In this document: piece after piece, positions 44,623 through 52,891 of the stretch
Position numbering within the stretch: position 1 is the first letter of the stretch
How the letters are laid out: every line of letters starts with the position of its first letter
Assembly (NCBI GenBank): GCA_034428715.1
Contig: DAOUHE010000022.1
Span: forward strand, 31,194 to 95,193
Reading direction: 5' to 3'
Source of the DNA: Io17-Chloro-G2 sp034428715
GTDB lineage: Bacteria; Chloroflexota; Dehalococcoidia; Lucifugimonadales; UBA3495
Length of the DNA stretch: 64,000 nucleotides
Translations under genes and position numbers: made by a program
Notes under the pieces: model-generated
What the model was told of the DNA's origin: nothing
Databases searched by the model: none
The model's input: the letters and a program-made list of their open reading frames with translations, nothing else

Positions 44623-45876
44623 TTGGCGCGAAATAATCCTGCCGGAGCATCCCTCCGGCTGCCGGACTCCCGTTTTCGGGCATTTGTAGACCCTTTCCGG
44701 TACTCCGATTTCCGCGTACTTTGGATTTCCACCATCTCGAATCAGTTGGGCCAGGGCATGCAACAAGTGGTGCTGGGCTGGCTGGTTTTTGACCTAACCG
44801 GTTCGGTGGGCATGGTAGGGGTGATGTTCGCCATGCGGTCAGCGCCCAATCTGGTGATCGGGTTCATCGCCGGGCCAGTGACCGACAGGGTCGACCGGCG
44901 GCTGGTGATGAGGGCGTCGGTGTTAGGCATGCTGGCCGTCTCCGTGCTGGGAGCCCTTTATCTATACGTGGGATTTCTCGTCGTCTGGCCGATCATGCTT
45001 GGGACCTTTCTGTTGGGGGTGTCCCAGGCTTTTTACATGACCTCCCGGCAGGTTTGCGCCTATGACATTGTGGGTAGCGATGCGGCGGTCAACGGCATCG
45101 CGCTGATCTCCCTGGCGCAAAGGGTGGGCGGGATTTTTGGCGCGCTCCTGGCCGGCGCGTTGATCGATTGGTGGGGTGCTGCATCCACTTTCTTGGTTAT
45201 GACCATCAGCTATGGGTTGGGGGCATTGGCCCTATTCTGGCTGCGGCGGGCCGGCCAGTCGGCGCCGGTGGAACGGGAGACCATATGGGACAACGTAGTG
45301 AATTATTTCCGGGCCCTGGGCGGCAACCGCATCATGGTATCTCTGATGGTGACCACGGCCGCAGTGGAGATGCTGGGTTTCTCCCACCAGGTCTTGCTGC
45401 CGGTCCTTGCCAAGGAAGTGTTGTCAGTAGGGGCTTCGGGGTTGGGAGTGCTGACCGCCTTCCGCTTTTTCGGAGGCGCTTTGGGTGTGGTGGTAACCTC
45501 GTTCCTGGACCAGGTGCGGCGGCGCGGCGTCCTGCTGCTGACGGTCATCGCCCTATTCGGCGGCGGCGAGATCCTGCTGTCCCTTTCCACCACATTATGG
45601 ACCTCCCTTGTGTTCATCTCGCTGATAAACGTGATGGCCTCGGTAACCGACATACTCCACCAGAGCCTGTTGCAGCTAAGCGTACCCAACCAGCAAAGAG
45701 GCAGGGCCATGGGCTCCTGGATCGTGGGAATCGGCACCGCCCCTGTGGGCCAACTGCAGATCGGTTACCTATCGGGCCTAGCCAGCCCCAAGATAGCCCT
45801 GATAGTTAATGGGACGCTGCTTGCGGTCCTGGCGGTTACCATGGGAATCGTCATGCCTCGGCTGCGGCGACTTTAG
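44623..45876 (+). CDS. MFS transporter, EntS-like
   Basis: 417 aa, TTG start. Twelve predicted membrane helices. The N-terminal FRYSDFRVLWISTISNQLGQGMQQVVLGWLVFDLTGS and PVTDRVDRRLVMRAS (loop 2-3 motif) match the MFS_3/EntS-type exporter family. The second half has SVGASGLGVLTAFRFFGGALG. Cargo unknown; homologues export siderophores or drugs. The start context is weak and overlaps the tail of the thrS-remnant frame, so an internal start is possible. No regulator adjoins it. Confidence 0.85.
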   Translation: MARNNPAGASLRLPDSRFRAFVDPFRYSDFRVLWISTISNQLGQGMQQVVLGWLVFDLTGSVGMVGVMFAMRSAPNLVIGFIAGPVTDRVDRRLVMRASVLGMLAVSVLGALYLYVGFLVVWPIMLGTFLLGVSQAFYMTSRQVCAYDIVGSDAAVNGIALISLAQRVGGIFGALLAGALIDWWGAASTFLVMTISYGLGALALFWLRRAGQSAPVERETIWDNVVNYFRALGGNRIMVSLMVTTAAVEMLGFSHQVLLPVLAKEVLSVGASGLGVLTAFRFFGGALGVVVTSFLDQVRRRGVLLLTVIALFGGGEILLSLSTTLWTSLVFISLINVMASVTDILHQSLLQLSVPNQQRGRAMGSWIVGIGTAPVGQLQIGYLSGLASPKIALIVNGTLLAVLAVTMGIVMPRLRRL

Positions 45877-46206
45877 GTCAAAAAAGTTTTGCATGCAACT
45901 TTAGTCCGTCTTTTGGGTATTGGCGATCAGTTCAAAAGGCCAAGCACCCCCATCTTGTTTGCACCAGGAGCCGGAGGCGTTGAAAGTCATGGAGGACCGG
46001 TCAAATCGTCTGAAGCTGGCCTATGAAACCATACAGAAGGCCCGCCAGGGTCGGTGAGGGGAAGCATCTGGTAAAATAACCCTGATCCCAAATCCCCCAC
46101 ACATATTGATGTGTTCAGCGATTGTGTAGTCTGGCAGACTTGCTGGGCGCCTGATTCGCGGAGCAGCCCGGCAAACCCCGCGCGGAGCGCTCGGAGGTGT
46201 TTCGAC
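45877..46206. other. Intergenic region, no supported gene
   Basis: 330 bp. AAAGTT...AACTTT around TTGCATGC at about 45887-45906 is a near-palindrome just after the MFS stop and could act as a weak terminator. A short frame at 45990 (22 codons, MEDRSNRLKLAYETIQ...) is too short to support. Nothing else seen. Confidence 0.35.
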
Positions 46207-47193
46207 ATGCGTATTTCATCACCAATAGGCGTGAAAACATGGGTGTGCGTAGGAATGCTCGCCTTAGCCATAGGTTGCGAAACATCTGCTACCCCGACAC
46301 CGATCATTGTAGAAAAGGAAGTAGTCAGAGAGGTGCCGGTGACAAGGGTAGTCGATGTCGAAAAGGTCGTCGAGGTACCTGTCACCGTGGTCGTTGAGAA
46401 AGAGGTGGCTGTTACTAGAGAGGTGCCTATTATTAGAGAGGTACCTGTCACCGCGTTCGTCGAGAGAGAAGTCGTTGTGACGAGAGTAGTGGAGGTTACT
46501 GCATCTCCAACCTTTACGCTGATTCCATCTAAAGCGACAGCAACCCCAGCAATGCCGCAAGGGCTTTTTTCTAAGACAATAGGCATCTATCGCTCAAACT
46601 CGTCGGCATTGGCGTATGGCTTTCGAGAAGGTATCGATGTAGACGCGATCGAGCCCGAAAGTTTCAGCAGTCTTTCTGCCATGTACCGTGGCGTAATTTA
46701 TATGCCTCCAACCGTAAGCTACGGTTATGGGACCGAGGCAATCGGTCAATTGACCCAACTAAGCCGATTTATTGAGGAGGGAGGAAGGGCGGTTATATTC
46801 ATTGGAGATTGCAGGGATGAATTTGCGGACCGATTGCAGAACGAGTTTGGGTTTCGTTGTGCTTCCGCCGGCACAAAAATAGGGTGGGAGGCCTTGAAAG
46901 GCGAATGGCTGACTCCACTTTGGCAAGGGCTTTCTGTAGGCTCTGACACCGCGACAATCCAGCTCGTACCTGGGCCTTCGTCACAGTACGAATGCAGAAC
47001 GTTGACTATGGGCGATTTGGAATTTTGTGGTAGTCTCACCGGACGCTTCGGCGACGGCGAGGTTATATTCGTGCTCGCTGGCCGCTATAAAGGACAGTAC
47101 GCTCCATCTTACATGTTTGAAACTGATCATATAGACGAATATGACAATTTGCAAGCCTACATTAACACTCTCCGCTGGCTGGTCGAAGGATAA
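46207..47193 (+). CDS. Lipoprotein with VEKEV-type repeats and a GATase-like domain
   Basis: 328 aa from ATG 46207, preceded by GGAGGTG. Lipobox LAIGC (Cys at about residue 24). Residues ~35-105 are a Val/Glu/Arg repeat (VEKEVVREVPVTRVV, VEKEVAVTREVP, VEREVVVTRVVEV), a surface-stalk motif often seen in Chloroflexota lipoproteins. The C-terminal ~200 residues look like a DUF4350/class-I-GATase-like fold: SRFIEEGGRAVIFIGD is the core strand-turn, and ADRLQNEFGFRC follows. No catalytic Cys-His-Glu is evident. Its AT content looks higher than that of the neighbours, so it may be acquired. Confidence 0.65.
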   Translation: MRISSPIGVKTWVCVGMLALAIGCETSATPTPIIVEKEVVREVPVTRVVDVEKVVEVPVTVVVEKEVAVTREVPIIREVPVTAFVEREVVVTRVVEVTASPTFTLIPSKATATPAMPQGLFSKTIGIYRSNSSALAYGFREGIDVDAIEPESFSSLSAMYRGVIYMPPTVSYGYGTEAIGQLTQLSRFIEEGGRAVIFIGDCRDEFADRLQNEFGFRCASAGTKIGWEALKGEWLTPLWQGLSVGSDTATIQLVPGPSSQYECRTLTMGDLEFCGSLTGRFGDGEVIFVLAGRYKGQYAPSYMFETDHIDEYDNLQAYINTLRWLVEG

Positions 47194-47494
47194 TTAAGGC
47201 ATTCGTCCGACATACCAGCAGCCATAATGGATTATTGGCGGGATTCCTGCGACTTCGCTGTTGACCTCCAAGGATTTACAAGACTAAACCCCGCCTTCAA
47301 CCGGTCCCGTTCTTCCAGAGAATCGCAGACCTTGGCTACCCGGATGGCGTGGCGTATATCTTTCGTTCCCGGACCGACCCGTTCGGCGACAGGCGCGGCA
47401 GGTCCCGGTCCTTGCCCAGCCAGCGGGTGATGAACCTCCTGAGAATAGCGATGCCCCGACTCCGAAGGCTTTAGGCAAGCTATTCGGCGCTGGT

Positions 47495-47735
47495 CTACCC
47501 CTGGCTGAGCATCGTGTCCACCGAGCCTAGAAATCTGGCCGGAAACCCCGATTCTCCCCAAACCGTCGTTTTCATAACGTCGATTATCGATGAAATAGCG
47601 GATGGTTCAACGTAATACATGTACTACTGTGCCGCATAAGACTGGAATACGTCTGATTGGCGTAGCGCAAAACCCGGCCAATGGCTTTCCGGCCAGACTT
47701 CTAGGCCTTCCAGGGCCAGGCCATAGCCATTGTGC
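47495..47735 (-). pseudogene. Relict 3' end of a crotonase gene, split by a MITE
   Basis: On the minus strand, GYGLALEGL (about 47730-47705) and GSVDTMLSQG-stop (47525-47495) are adjacent residues of the C-terminus GYGLALEGLGSVDTMLGRG found intact at 48284-48345 in the neighbouring gene. The two blocks are separated by the element at 47531-47700. Upstream of GYG no similarity is visible. So this is the last ~20 codons of a lost paralogue. Confidence 0.72.
47531..47700. mobile_element. 170-bp MITE with 15-bp TIRs and CTAG target duplication
   Basis: Left end AAATCTGGCCGGAAA (47531-47545); the right end (47686-47700) reads AAGTCTGGCCGGAAA on the other strand, 14 of 15 matching. Both sides are flanked by CTAG (47527-47530 and 47701-47704). 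The uninterrupted sequence is known from the paralogue (GAGCCCAGGCCCTCCA, plus strand), so insertion with 4-bp duplication is clear. YTAR-type targets such as CTAG are used by IS5-group transposases, which might mobilise it. No ORF inside. Confidence 0.82.
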
Positions 47736-47783
47736 TGGGATACAATTCCAGCATCAGACCTAACATGACGGAAGGAGGCGACA

Positions 47784-48235
47784 ATGACCCCAAAGCCGGA
47801 TTGCCGCATGTGCCTAGCCCCAGTCATTCAACAAAAGGGCTTGAGCACCCACGAAAGATCGCCGACCTGGAGGTATCCACCGCTGTCCTTCGCGAAAATT
47901 CCCAGTATTACCGGGGTTATACAATCTTATTCTTGCGCCACCATGCCGTAGAGCTTTGGGATTTGGACCCGGAAACCCGGCAGAAGTTCATGGGAGAAGC
48001 CAACCAGGTGGCTCAAGCTCTAGCCAAAACGTTTAAACCTCTCAAGATGAATTACGCTTTACTTGGCAACACCAACCCCACCACGGATTACCTTCACTGG
48101 CACCTCAGGCCACGCCGCCTGACCGATCCAAATCCGAAACGTCCAATTTGGGACGAAAATTTCCCGGCGCCGGAAATCCAACTCGGCGATGAGGAGTTCC
48201 GTCAGTTGGCTAATGATATCCGGGCTAACCTTTAA
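47784..48235 (+). CDS. HIT-family protein with probable N-terminal frameshift
   Basis: The C-terminal frame (open from 47732, ATG 47765) encodes LEHPRKIADLEVSTAVL, QYYRGYTILFLRHHAVELWDL, KMNYALLGNTNP and DYLHWHLRPRR: a HIT-like nucleotide hydrolase/transferase with an H-W-H-L-R triad variant. The only good ribosome-binding site (GGAGG 47774-47778) serves ATG 47784 in a different frame, which reads MTPKPDCRMCLAPV, the Cys-pair N-terminus typical of this HIT subgroup. A one-base deletion (or two-base insertion) between about 47814 and 47850 would join them. Active-site chemistry cannot be confirmed. Confidence 0.75.
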
Positions 48236-48283
48236 ACTCGGTTTACTGGGTATCTGGCGGCGGCAATTCGGCGGTCGGCCCGC

Positions 48284-49045
48284 CTACCCTCGCCCCAACA
48301 TAGTGTCCACTGAGCCCAGGCCCTCCAGCGCCAAACCATACCCCAGAATGTCATGCATCATCCGCTTGATGTATTGGGTCATCAACACCCGGGTGTAGCG
48401 TCGTACAAGGTCCGACTCCTGGGCCAGCTGTTCTGCCAGCGCCCAAGCCCTCGGTAAAAGGTCTTCTCTAGGCATTACTTCGTTGACCAGGCCTAGTTGC
48501 AGGGCTTCTTGCGCTTCGATGGTCTGGCCGGTTAGCAGGAAATACCGGCCCCGGTTTAAGCCCAGCAGCATGGGGTAGATCACGTGCATGCCGTCGCCGG
48601 GTATCAGGCCGTTGATGAAGTGTCCCGAATCTTGGAAGGCTGCCTCTTCGGACGCCAGCACTATATCGCAGAGTAATGGCAACTCGGAATGACGCAGGGC
48701 CGGCCCGTTGACTGCGGCGATCATGGGCACCTCGATGTCCAACAGGTTCATCAGCAGGTGTTTGCCTTCCCAATAGGTCCTGTCCCATTCCATTGGTGTC
48801 CTCTGGGGCCGGGACTGGCGGGTGCCGGGAGGTCCGGTGAAGGCATCGCCGGTTCCAGCCATTATCACCACTTTGTTCTCGGGATCGCTGCCTATGTCCC
48901 GAAACACCTCGGGAAGCTCACTGTGGGGGACCCCGCCCCATTGCAGGGAATCCCCGTTGGTATGAAGGGTGATCTGCAGAATTCCATCACGGCGCTCCAT
49001 GCGCACCGATTCGTATTTCCCCGAATATTCGTCAAAGGCCGTCAT
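48284..49045 (-). CDS. Crotonase, 6-oxocamphor hydrolase-like (C-C bond hydrolase)
   Basis: 254 aa from ATG 49045 with GGAGGG upstream; longer forms are unsupported. It resembles 6-oxocamphor hydrolase (257 aa) more than enoyl-CoA hydratase: TYWEGKHLLMNLLDI, AAVNGPALRHSELPL, PGDGMHVIYPMLLGL, RGRYFLLTGQ and GYGLALEG. Residues recalled as catalytic in OCH have counterparts at Trp36, His41, His119, His142, Asp151 and Glu242. OCH performs a retro-Claisen cleavage of cyclic beta-diketones. The Glu pair of hydratases is absent. It lies 38 bp after a flavin monooxygenase gene, suggesting oxidation then ring opening. Confidence 0.85.
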   Translation of the reverse strand: MTAFDEYSGKYESVRMERRDGILQITLHTNGDSLQWGGVPHSELPEVFRDIGSDPENKVVIMAGTGDAFTGPPGTRQSRPQRTPMEWDRTYWEGKHLLMNLLDIEVPMIAAVNGPALRHSELPLLCDIVLASEEAAFQDSGHFINGLIPGDGMHVIYPMLLGLNRGRYFLLTGQTIEAQEALQLGLVNEVMPREDLLPRAWALAEQLAQESDLVRRYTRVLMTQYIKRMMHDILGYGLALEGLGSVDTMLGRG

Positions 49046-49083
49046 GGCTGTCCCTCCTGTTGATACTGGATTGATTCGTGCCC

Positions 49084-50094
49084 CTACTGGCAGTTGGGAA
49101 TCACCTGTTCTCCGAAGAGCCGGATGGCGTCCATTATCTTCTGGTGGGGCGGACCGCCGGAGTGGGCCTGTCGCAGCCTCAGCAGAAAATAATTGGTGCC
49201 CACGGCCTGGCTCCAACGTTTGAACTCGGTAGCGCATTCCTCGGGGTCGCCTAGGATCAGCCGGTCGGGGGCGATGTTGCCTAGAGTGAACTCGGCTTCG
49301 GTCTCGATGGATCTGAACTCGGCCAGACCGTTGCGCCAGTAATCTTTGTAGGCGTCCAGCACCTCTCCCCCGTAGACCTCTTCGGCCTCGGCGCGGCTGG
49401 GGGCAACCCAAGCATCACGCATCAGGACCACCTGGGGTTCGCGGCCGGCCGCCAGCGCCGCCTTTCGGTAGGAGTCCACCAAGCGCAACGTCCGCTCCAG
49501 GTTGGTGCTGGGCCCGGCCACGAAAGCGTCGGCCATCCGCCCTGCCCGGCGGGCGCCCGTATTGGTGCTGGCGCCGATCCACAGGGGCGGAGACGGTTGC
49601 TGGTATGGCGCCGGCCGCACCCTTATGTCATGCAGATGATGGTGTTTGCCGTGGTAGGAAAAGGTCTCCCCGGTCCAACATTGGCGGATGACGTCAATCC
49701 CCTCTTCAAACAGGGTCACCCGGTCCTCCATGGGCACGTCGAAGGCCTGGAAATCGGCCGGCTGATAACCGATGCCAACGCCCAGGATCATTCTGCCCCT
49801 AGAAACCACATCCAGGGTCACCACGTCCTCGGCCAGATGCACCGGGTGATGCAAAGGCAGGAGGATCACCGAGGTGCCGACGTTGAGCCGCCGGGTCTGG
49901 CCGGCCACGGCCGACGCCACGATCAATGGCGACGGCAAAAACCCGTCGTTGTCCTGGTGGTGCTCTCCGAAGAATATGGAATCGAAGCCGTTTGCTTCCG
50001 CCAGTTGTGCCTCTTCCACCACTTCGTCCATCCGGCTGGCCAGGTTTTCACCCCTGGGCGGGTCGGCTATCGAGCTATACAGTCCGAACTTCAT
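49084..50094 (-). CDS. Luciferase-like flavin-dependent monooxygenase (LLM)
   Basis: 336 aa. TIM-barrel bacterial luciferase family: FGLYSSIADPPRG, AEANGFDSIFFGEHH, TSVILLPLHHPVHLAEDVVTLDVVSRGRMILGVGIGY (given as the conserved block at ~75-112), RPAPYQQPSPPLWIGA and GDPEECATEFKRW. Uses reduced FMN (or F420) to insert oxygen into ketones and similar substrates. Co-transcribed with the OCH-like crotonase (38 bp gap). Expansion of such monooxygenases is a known trait of SAR202 Chloroflexota, thought to attack recalcitrant organic matter. Substrate unknown. Confidence 0.92.
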   Translation of the reverse strand: MKFGLYSSIADPPRGENLASRMDEVVEEAQLAEANGFDSIFFGEHHQDNDGFLPSPLIVASAVAGQTRRLNVGTSVILLPLHHPVHLAEDVVTLDVVSRGRMILGVGIGYQPADFQAFDVPMEDRVTLFEEGIDVIRQCWTGETFSYHGKHHHLHDIRVRPAPYQQPSPPLWIGASTNTGARRAGRMADAFVAGPSTNLERTLRLVDSYRKAALAAGREPQVVLMRDAWVAPSRAEAEEVYGGEVLDAYKDYWRNGLAEFRSIETEAEFTLGNIAPDRLILGDPEECATEFKRWSQAVGTNYFLLRLRQAHSGGPPHQKIMDAIRLFGEQVIPNCQ

Positions 50095-50168
50095 CGTTGA
50101 CTCCTTGGGAAATCCGATTTCTACAAAGGCCTGTCCATCCAGACGTTGCTATTCAGACGATTACGGCG

Positions 50169-51635
50169 TCAGTCAAGGACCACGGGAAACTCGGGCGCTT
50201 CCAAGACGGCCAGCGCCAGCCGGGCTGAGTCTCCCAGGAGATCGGCCTGGACGAATTCCATGGTGTCTTCTGGGGTATGGATCTTGGAGAAATCGGGGGC
50301 GGTAAACATGAGCACCGGTATTCCAGCCCGGTCAAAAGTAGCATGGTCGCTGCTGGATCCAACTCGCCCAGCCGACCTGGTCACAGTTATCTTTAGGCTC
50401 TGGCCTAGATCGATCCCCAGGCTGGTCAGCCTGCTGGTGCCTAATAACCTGATGGCGGAACCGGTGGCCAAAGCGTCGAAATTCAACATGGCCACGATTC
50501 GGCTGGCCTCTTCTTCCGTTAAAGAGTCCAGATAAGCCCGGCTGCCCCGCAGTCCCAATTCCTCTGATCCGAAGGGGATGAACCGCACCGTAAAGGGTAA
50601 GTCCTGGCCAGCCAGGCTCTTGGCTACGGTCAGTAGCACGGCCGTGCCCGCGGCATTATCGTTGGCGCCGGGCAGGCTCGGCACCGAGTCGTAGTGAGCG
50701 CCCAGAACCACCACGTCATCTCCCGGACCGGGCTTTTCAGCTATGACGTTCCTGGAGGACAGTTCCTTTCGTACCACCGACACCGTGGCCGAAACCTCTC
50801 CTTGGGATAGGCTTTCCAGGATTTTAACTCCATCTTCATTGGAGATGGAGACCACCGGAATGGAAACGGATTCGGAATTCGACCTGCCCAGGGTCCCTTG
50901 AAAATTACCCTCGACGTCGTTGTATATCACGGCTGCCACGGCCCCAGCCTGTCCGGCCCGGTTCACCTTATGGCGGAAGGAAATGGTCCCCCGCTGAATA
51001 AGGGCGATCTGGCCTTCCAATCCATTGTCTGGAACGTCACTGGACATGGCCAGACCGACATGGGTGAGAATGCCTGAGGCTTCACCATCGGCGGTTCCCG
51101 ACAATAGGTTGACGTGGATATCGTCTGGGTTTGCAAGAGCGCCCGCCGATCCAGGTTGCTCCAAGGTAAAACTTGAATCCGCGGATGATAGGGTCTTGAC
51201 GGTGAAGGGTTGGATCTCGACCTGGTAACCCATGCCGGCAAATTCGTTGGCCAGAAAATCCGCGGCGGCTTTTTCTTGACCCGTACCGCTTTCTCTAGGT
51301 CCCAGACCGACAGCTAACGCGGTGGTGTAATCAAACGCCGTTTGGGCCAGTTCCTCCCGGTTAAACTTTCCCGCGTCGATCTGATCGATAGTGGCCGTTA
51401 GCGCAGCCCCGGCGGGGGAACCCGTGGGCCGAACCGTGGGCTGTGGAGTGGGAGAAGGTGGGGGTTTCGTCGTTGGTTCTGCCGCGGGTTCCGTCAAGAG
51501 CTTCGTCGGTGATGCGCTGGGCGCGGGAACAATCAGTTCTTCGGGAGCCGGTGTAGGGGATAGGCTGGAACAGGCGGCGGCGGCAAAGGTAATAAGGGCC
51601 AACGCTGAGGGTAGAATGGTCCGGCACCAAGCCAT
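50169..51635 (-). CDS. M28-family zinc aminopeptidase, lipoprotein with PA domain
   Basis: 488 aa. Signal and lipobox FAAAAC (Cys at about 22), then a Pro/Thr-rich linker, an inserted PA domain (GLEGQIALIQRGTISFRHKVNRAGQAGAVAAVIYN at ~200-235) and the M28 catalytic domain: LGAHYDSVPSLPGANDNAAG (zinc His/Asp and bridging Asp), FIPFGSEELGLRGSR (catalytic Glu and zinc Glu) and SSDHATFDRAGIPVLMF. Secreted, surface-anchored aminopeptidase for scavenging peptides. All metal ligands look intact. The longer motifs listed are conserved blocks by position. Confidence 0.92.
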   Translation of the reverse strand: MAWCRTILPSALALITFAAAACSSLSPTPAPEELIVPAPSASPTKLLTEPAAEPTTKPPPSPTPQPTVRPTGSPAGAALTATIDQIDAGKFNREELAQTAFDYTTALAVGLGPRESGTGQEKAAADFLANEFAGMGYQVEIQPFTVKTLSSADSSFTLEQPGSAGALANPDDIHVNLLSGTADGEASGILTHVGLAMSSDVPDNGLEGQIALIQRGTISFRHKVNRAGQAGAVAAVIYNDVEGNFQGTLGRSNSESVSIPVVSISNEDGVKILESLSQGEVSATVSVVRKELSSRNVIAEKPGPGDDVVVLGAHYDSVPSLPGANDNAAGTAVLLTVAKSLAGQDLPFTVRFIPFGSEELGLRGSRAYLDSLTEEEASRIVAMLNFDALATGSAIRLLGTSRLTSLGIDLGQSLKITVTRSAGRVGSSSDHATFDRAGIPVLMFTAPDFSKIHTPEDTMEFVQADLLGDSARLALAVLEAPEFPVVLD

Positions 51636-51684
51636 GCTTCACCAGGTAAGGGGCGGGCCCAGTTTAATGGCGAGCCCGAAAAAT

Positions 51685-51757
51685 AAACCCAGGTTTGGCC
51701 GCTAGCTACGGCACAGGCATGGTACCTATGCCGCTGGTTAGCGTCAAGCCTGGGTTT
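51685..51757 (-). terminator. Long nested stem, terminator of the coiled-coil gene
   Basis: AAACCCAGG (51685-51693) pairs with CCTGGGTTT (51749-51757); inside are GCTAGC/GTTAGC-like arms and a central GGCAT-GGTACCT-ATGCC hairpin. On the minus strand it is followed by ATTTTT-rich sequence, and it lies 59 bp past the stop of the gene ending at 51816. It also has a T-run on the plus strand, so it may work in both directions. Confidence 0.65.
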
Positions 51758-51815
51758 TTATGTTTAGAGATTGCGAAGACTGCCGAATCAAGCTCCGGAG
51801 TGCCCCGAAGCGAAT

Positions 51816-52502
51816 CTATTCCTCTGCAGTGTCGCTGCCGGCAAGCACCGCCTCAGCATCGGCGGGGCCGCTGGCGGCAGGCCCGGCCGCGGCCTCGGTG
51901 GGTTCGATGGCGGCAGGCATGACCTGGGCCTCGGAGGAGTGGGGTTTCTGCACGGCGTGCCGAATCACAAAGTCAGCGAGGTCGCGGTGAAGTTGCTCGC
52001 CTACGTAACAGTCCCGCAGGAAGTTGAAACCAGGGTCAAGCTCTTCCAGCATCTGCTTAATCTTTGGGTCGCCATGCCTGGCAGCAAACGCGTAGGCCAA
52101 TCCCCTGGGGTCCCGGTCTAAGGAGATCTCGTGTTCTTCGCCCTGTTCGACCTCAATGTCGTAATCAACCCGGTCGGCTATCGCCAGTGCTTGAGATGCC
52201 TCTCGGCGGTGATTGTCGATATCCCGAAGCACGGTGTAAAATTCCTTGACGGCTATGGAGGCGGTGCCCAAAAACTCGGGGACCAGCTTCTGCATCTCTG
52301 CCGCTGCCTCGGCTGCCTTCTTGGCTGCTTGCATCGACACTTCGCGTTTCTGCCGGCGTTCTTTGGCCAGTTCCAGTTTGGCTATTTCTTCACGTAGTTG
52401 GGGGGCTTCGGCGGCCAGTGGTTCTAAGCGTATCAGTTCCGATTCTGCTTGCTCTGCTTGTTTTAGCTTGGATTCCAATGTACTAATATTCCCGTTCGCC
52501 AT
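51816..52502 (-). CDS. Coiled-coil hypothetical protein
   Basis: 228 aa from ATG 52502 (AGGAG 8 bp before). Residues ~5-75 are a strongly predicted coiled coil (STLESKLKQAEQAESELIRLE, LREEIAKLELAKERRQKRE over ~45-63), followed by a helical AKKAAEAAAEMQKL, a globular middle with HGDPKIKQMLEELDPGFNFLRDCYVGEQL, and an Ala/Glu/Pro-rich tail. No signal peptide or membrane helix. I do not recognise a family. It stands alone with its own terminator. Confidence 0.65.
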   Translation of the reverse strand: MANGNISTLESKLKQAEQAESELIRLEPLAAEAPQLREEIAKLELAKERRQKREVSMQAAKKAAEAAAEMQKLVPEFLGTASIAVKEFYTVLRDIDNHRREASQALAIADRVDYDIEVEQGEEHEISLDRDPRGLAYAFAARHGDPKIKQMLEELDPGFNFLRDCYVGEQLHRDLADFVIRHAVQKPHSSEAQVMPAAIEPTEAAAGPAASGPADAEAVLAGSDTAEE

Positions 52503-52891
52503 CACATATCTCCTTTTGCGCCTCTGCGTGGTCACGCCGCCGGGTTAAAACCCGGTTGGGCGGACTCAATTCTGGGACCGGCATCCACCGGCGGGCCGCA
52601 GTCAAAACCACCTCTCGCTACTGCGGTTTGGTAAATAATCGATAGTTTACCCGGTTGACGTAAAGTTCCAGGCGTGGGCCTCAAGAGAGTTTGGTTCAAT
52701 TTGGGCACTCAGGCAGGCTGCCAGGCTTGGGTGGGCCGTAGTTTGACAACCCAGGGCGCACAGGGAAAGAGCCGTCGCCGTTGATTACCGGCGGGACGTA
52801 ATGTATTCTGCTTTAGCCGTCCCCAAGGTGTGAGACCGGTGATTTGGGGCCGGTGTTCTAGTCGAGATATTCGGCGATTTGGGGGTGAGCC
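52503..52891. other. Divergent intergenic region, nothing recognised
   Basis: 389 bp between the divergent coiled-coil and HDAC-like genes. No supported ORF, RNA gene or copy of the window's repeats. GGGGGTGAG before ATG 52892 is the ribosome-binding site of the right-hand gene. Confidence 0.35.

Larger units (their letters stand above)
47194..47783. other. Degenerate region: crotonase relic and MITE
   Basis: 590 bp without an intact gene. 47194-47494 shows no supported feature. 47495-47526 and 47705-47735 are the two parts of a relict crotonase end, and 47531-47700 is an inserted MITE. Confidence 0.5.

Noticed and set aside
45990..46058. 22-codon ORF MEDRSNRLKLAYETIQ...
   Set aside because: Too short, with no neighbour or family to support it.
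48284..49411. Long version of the crotonase starting at 49411
   Set aside because: The extra N-terminus overlaps the LLM gene and is Arg/Gly-rich nonsense; GGAGGG plus ATG 49045 gives the family length.
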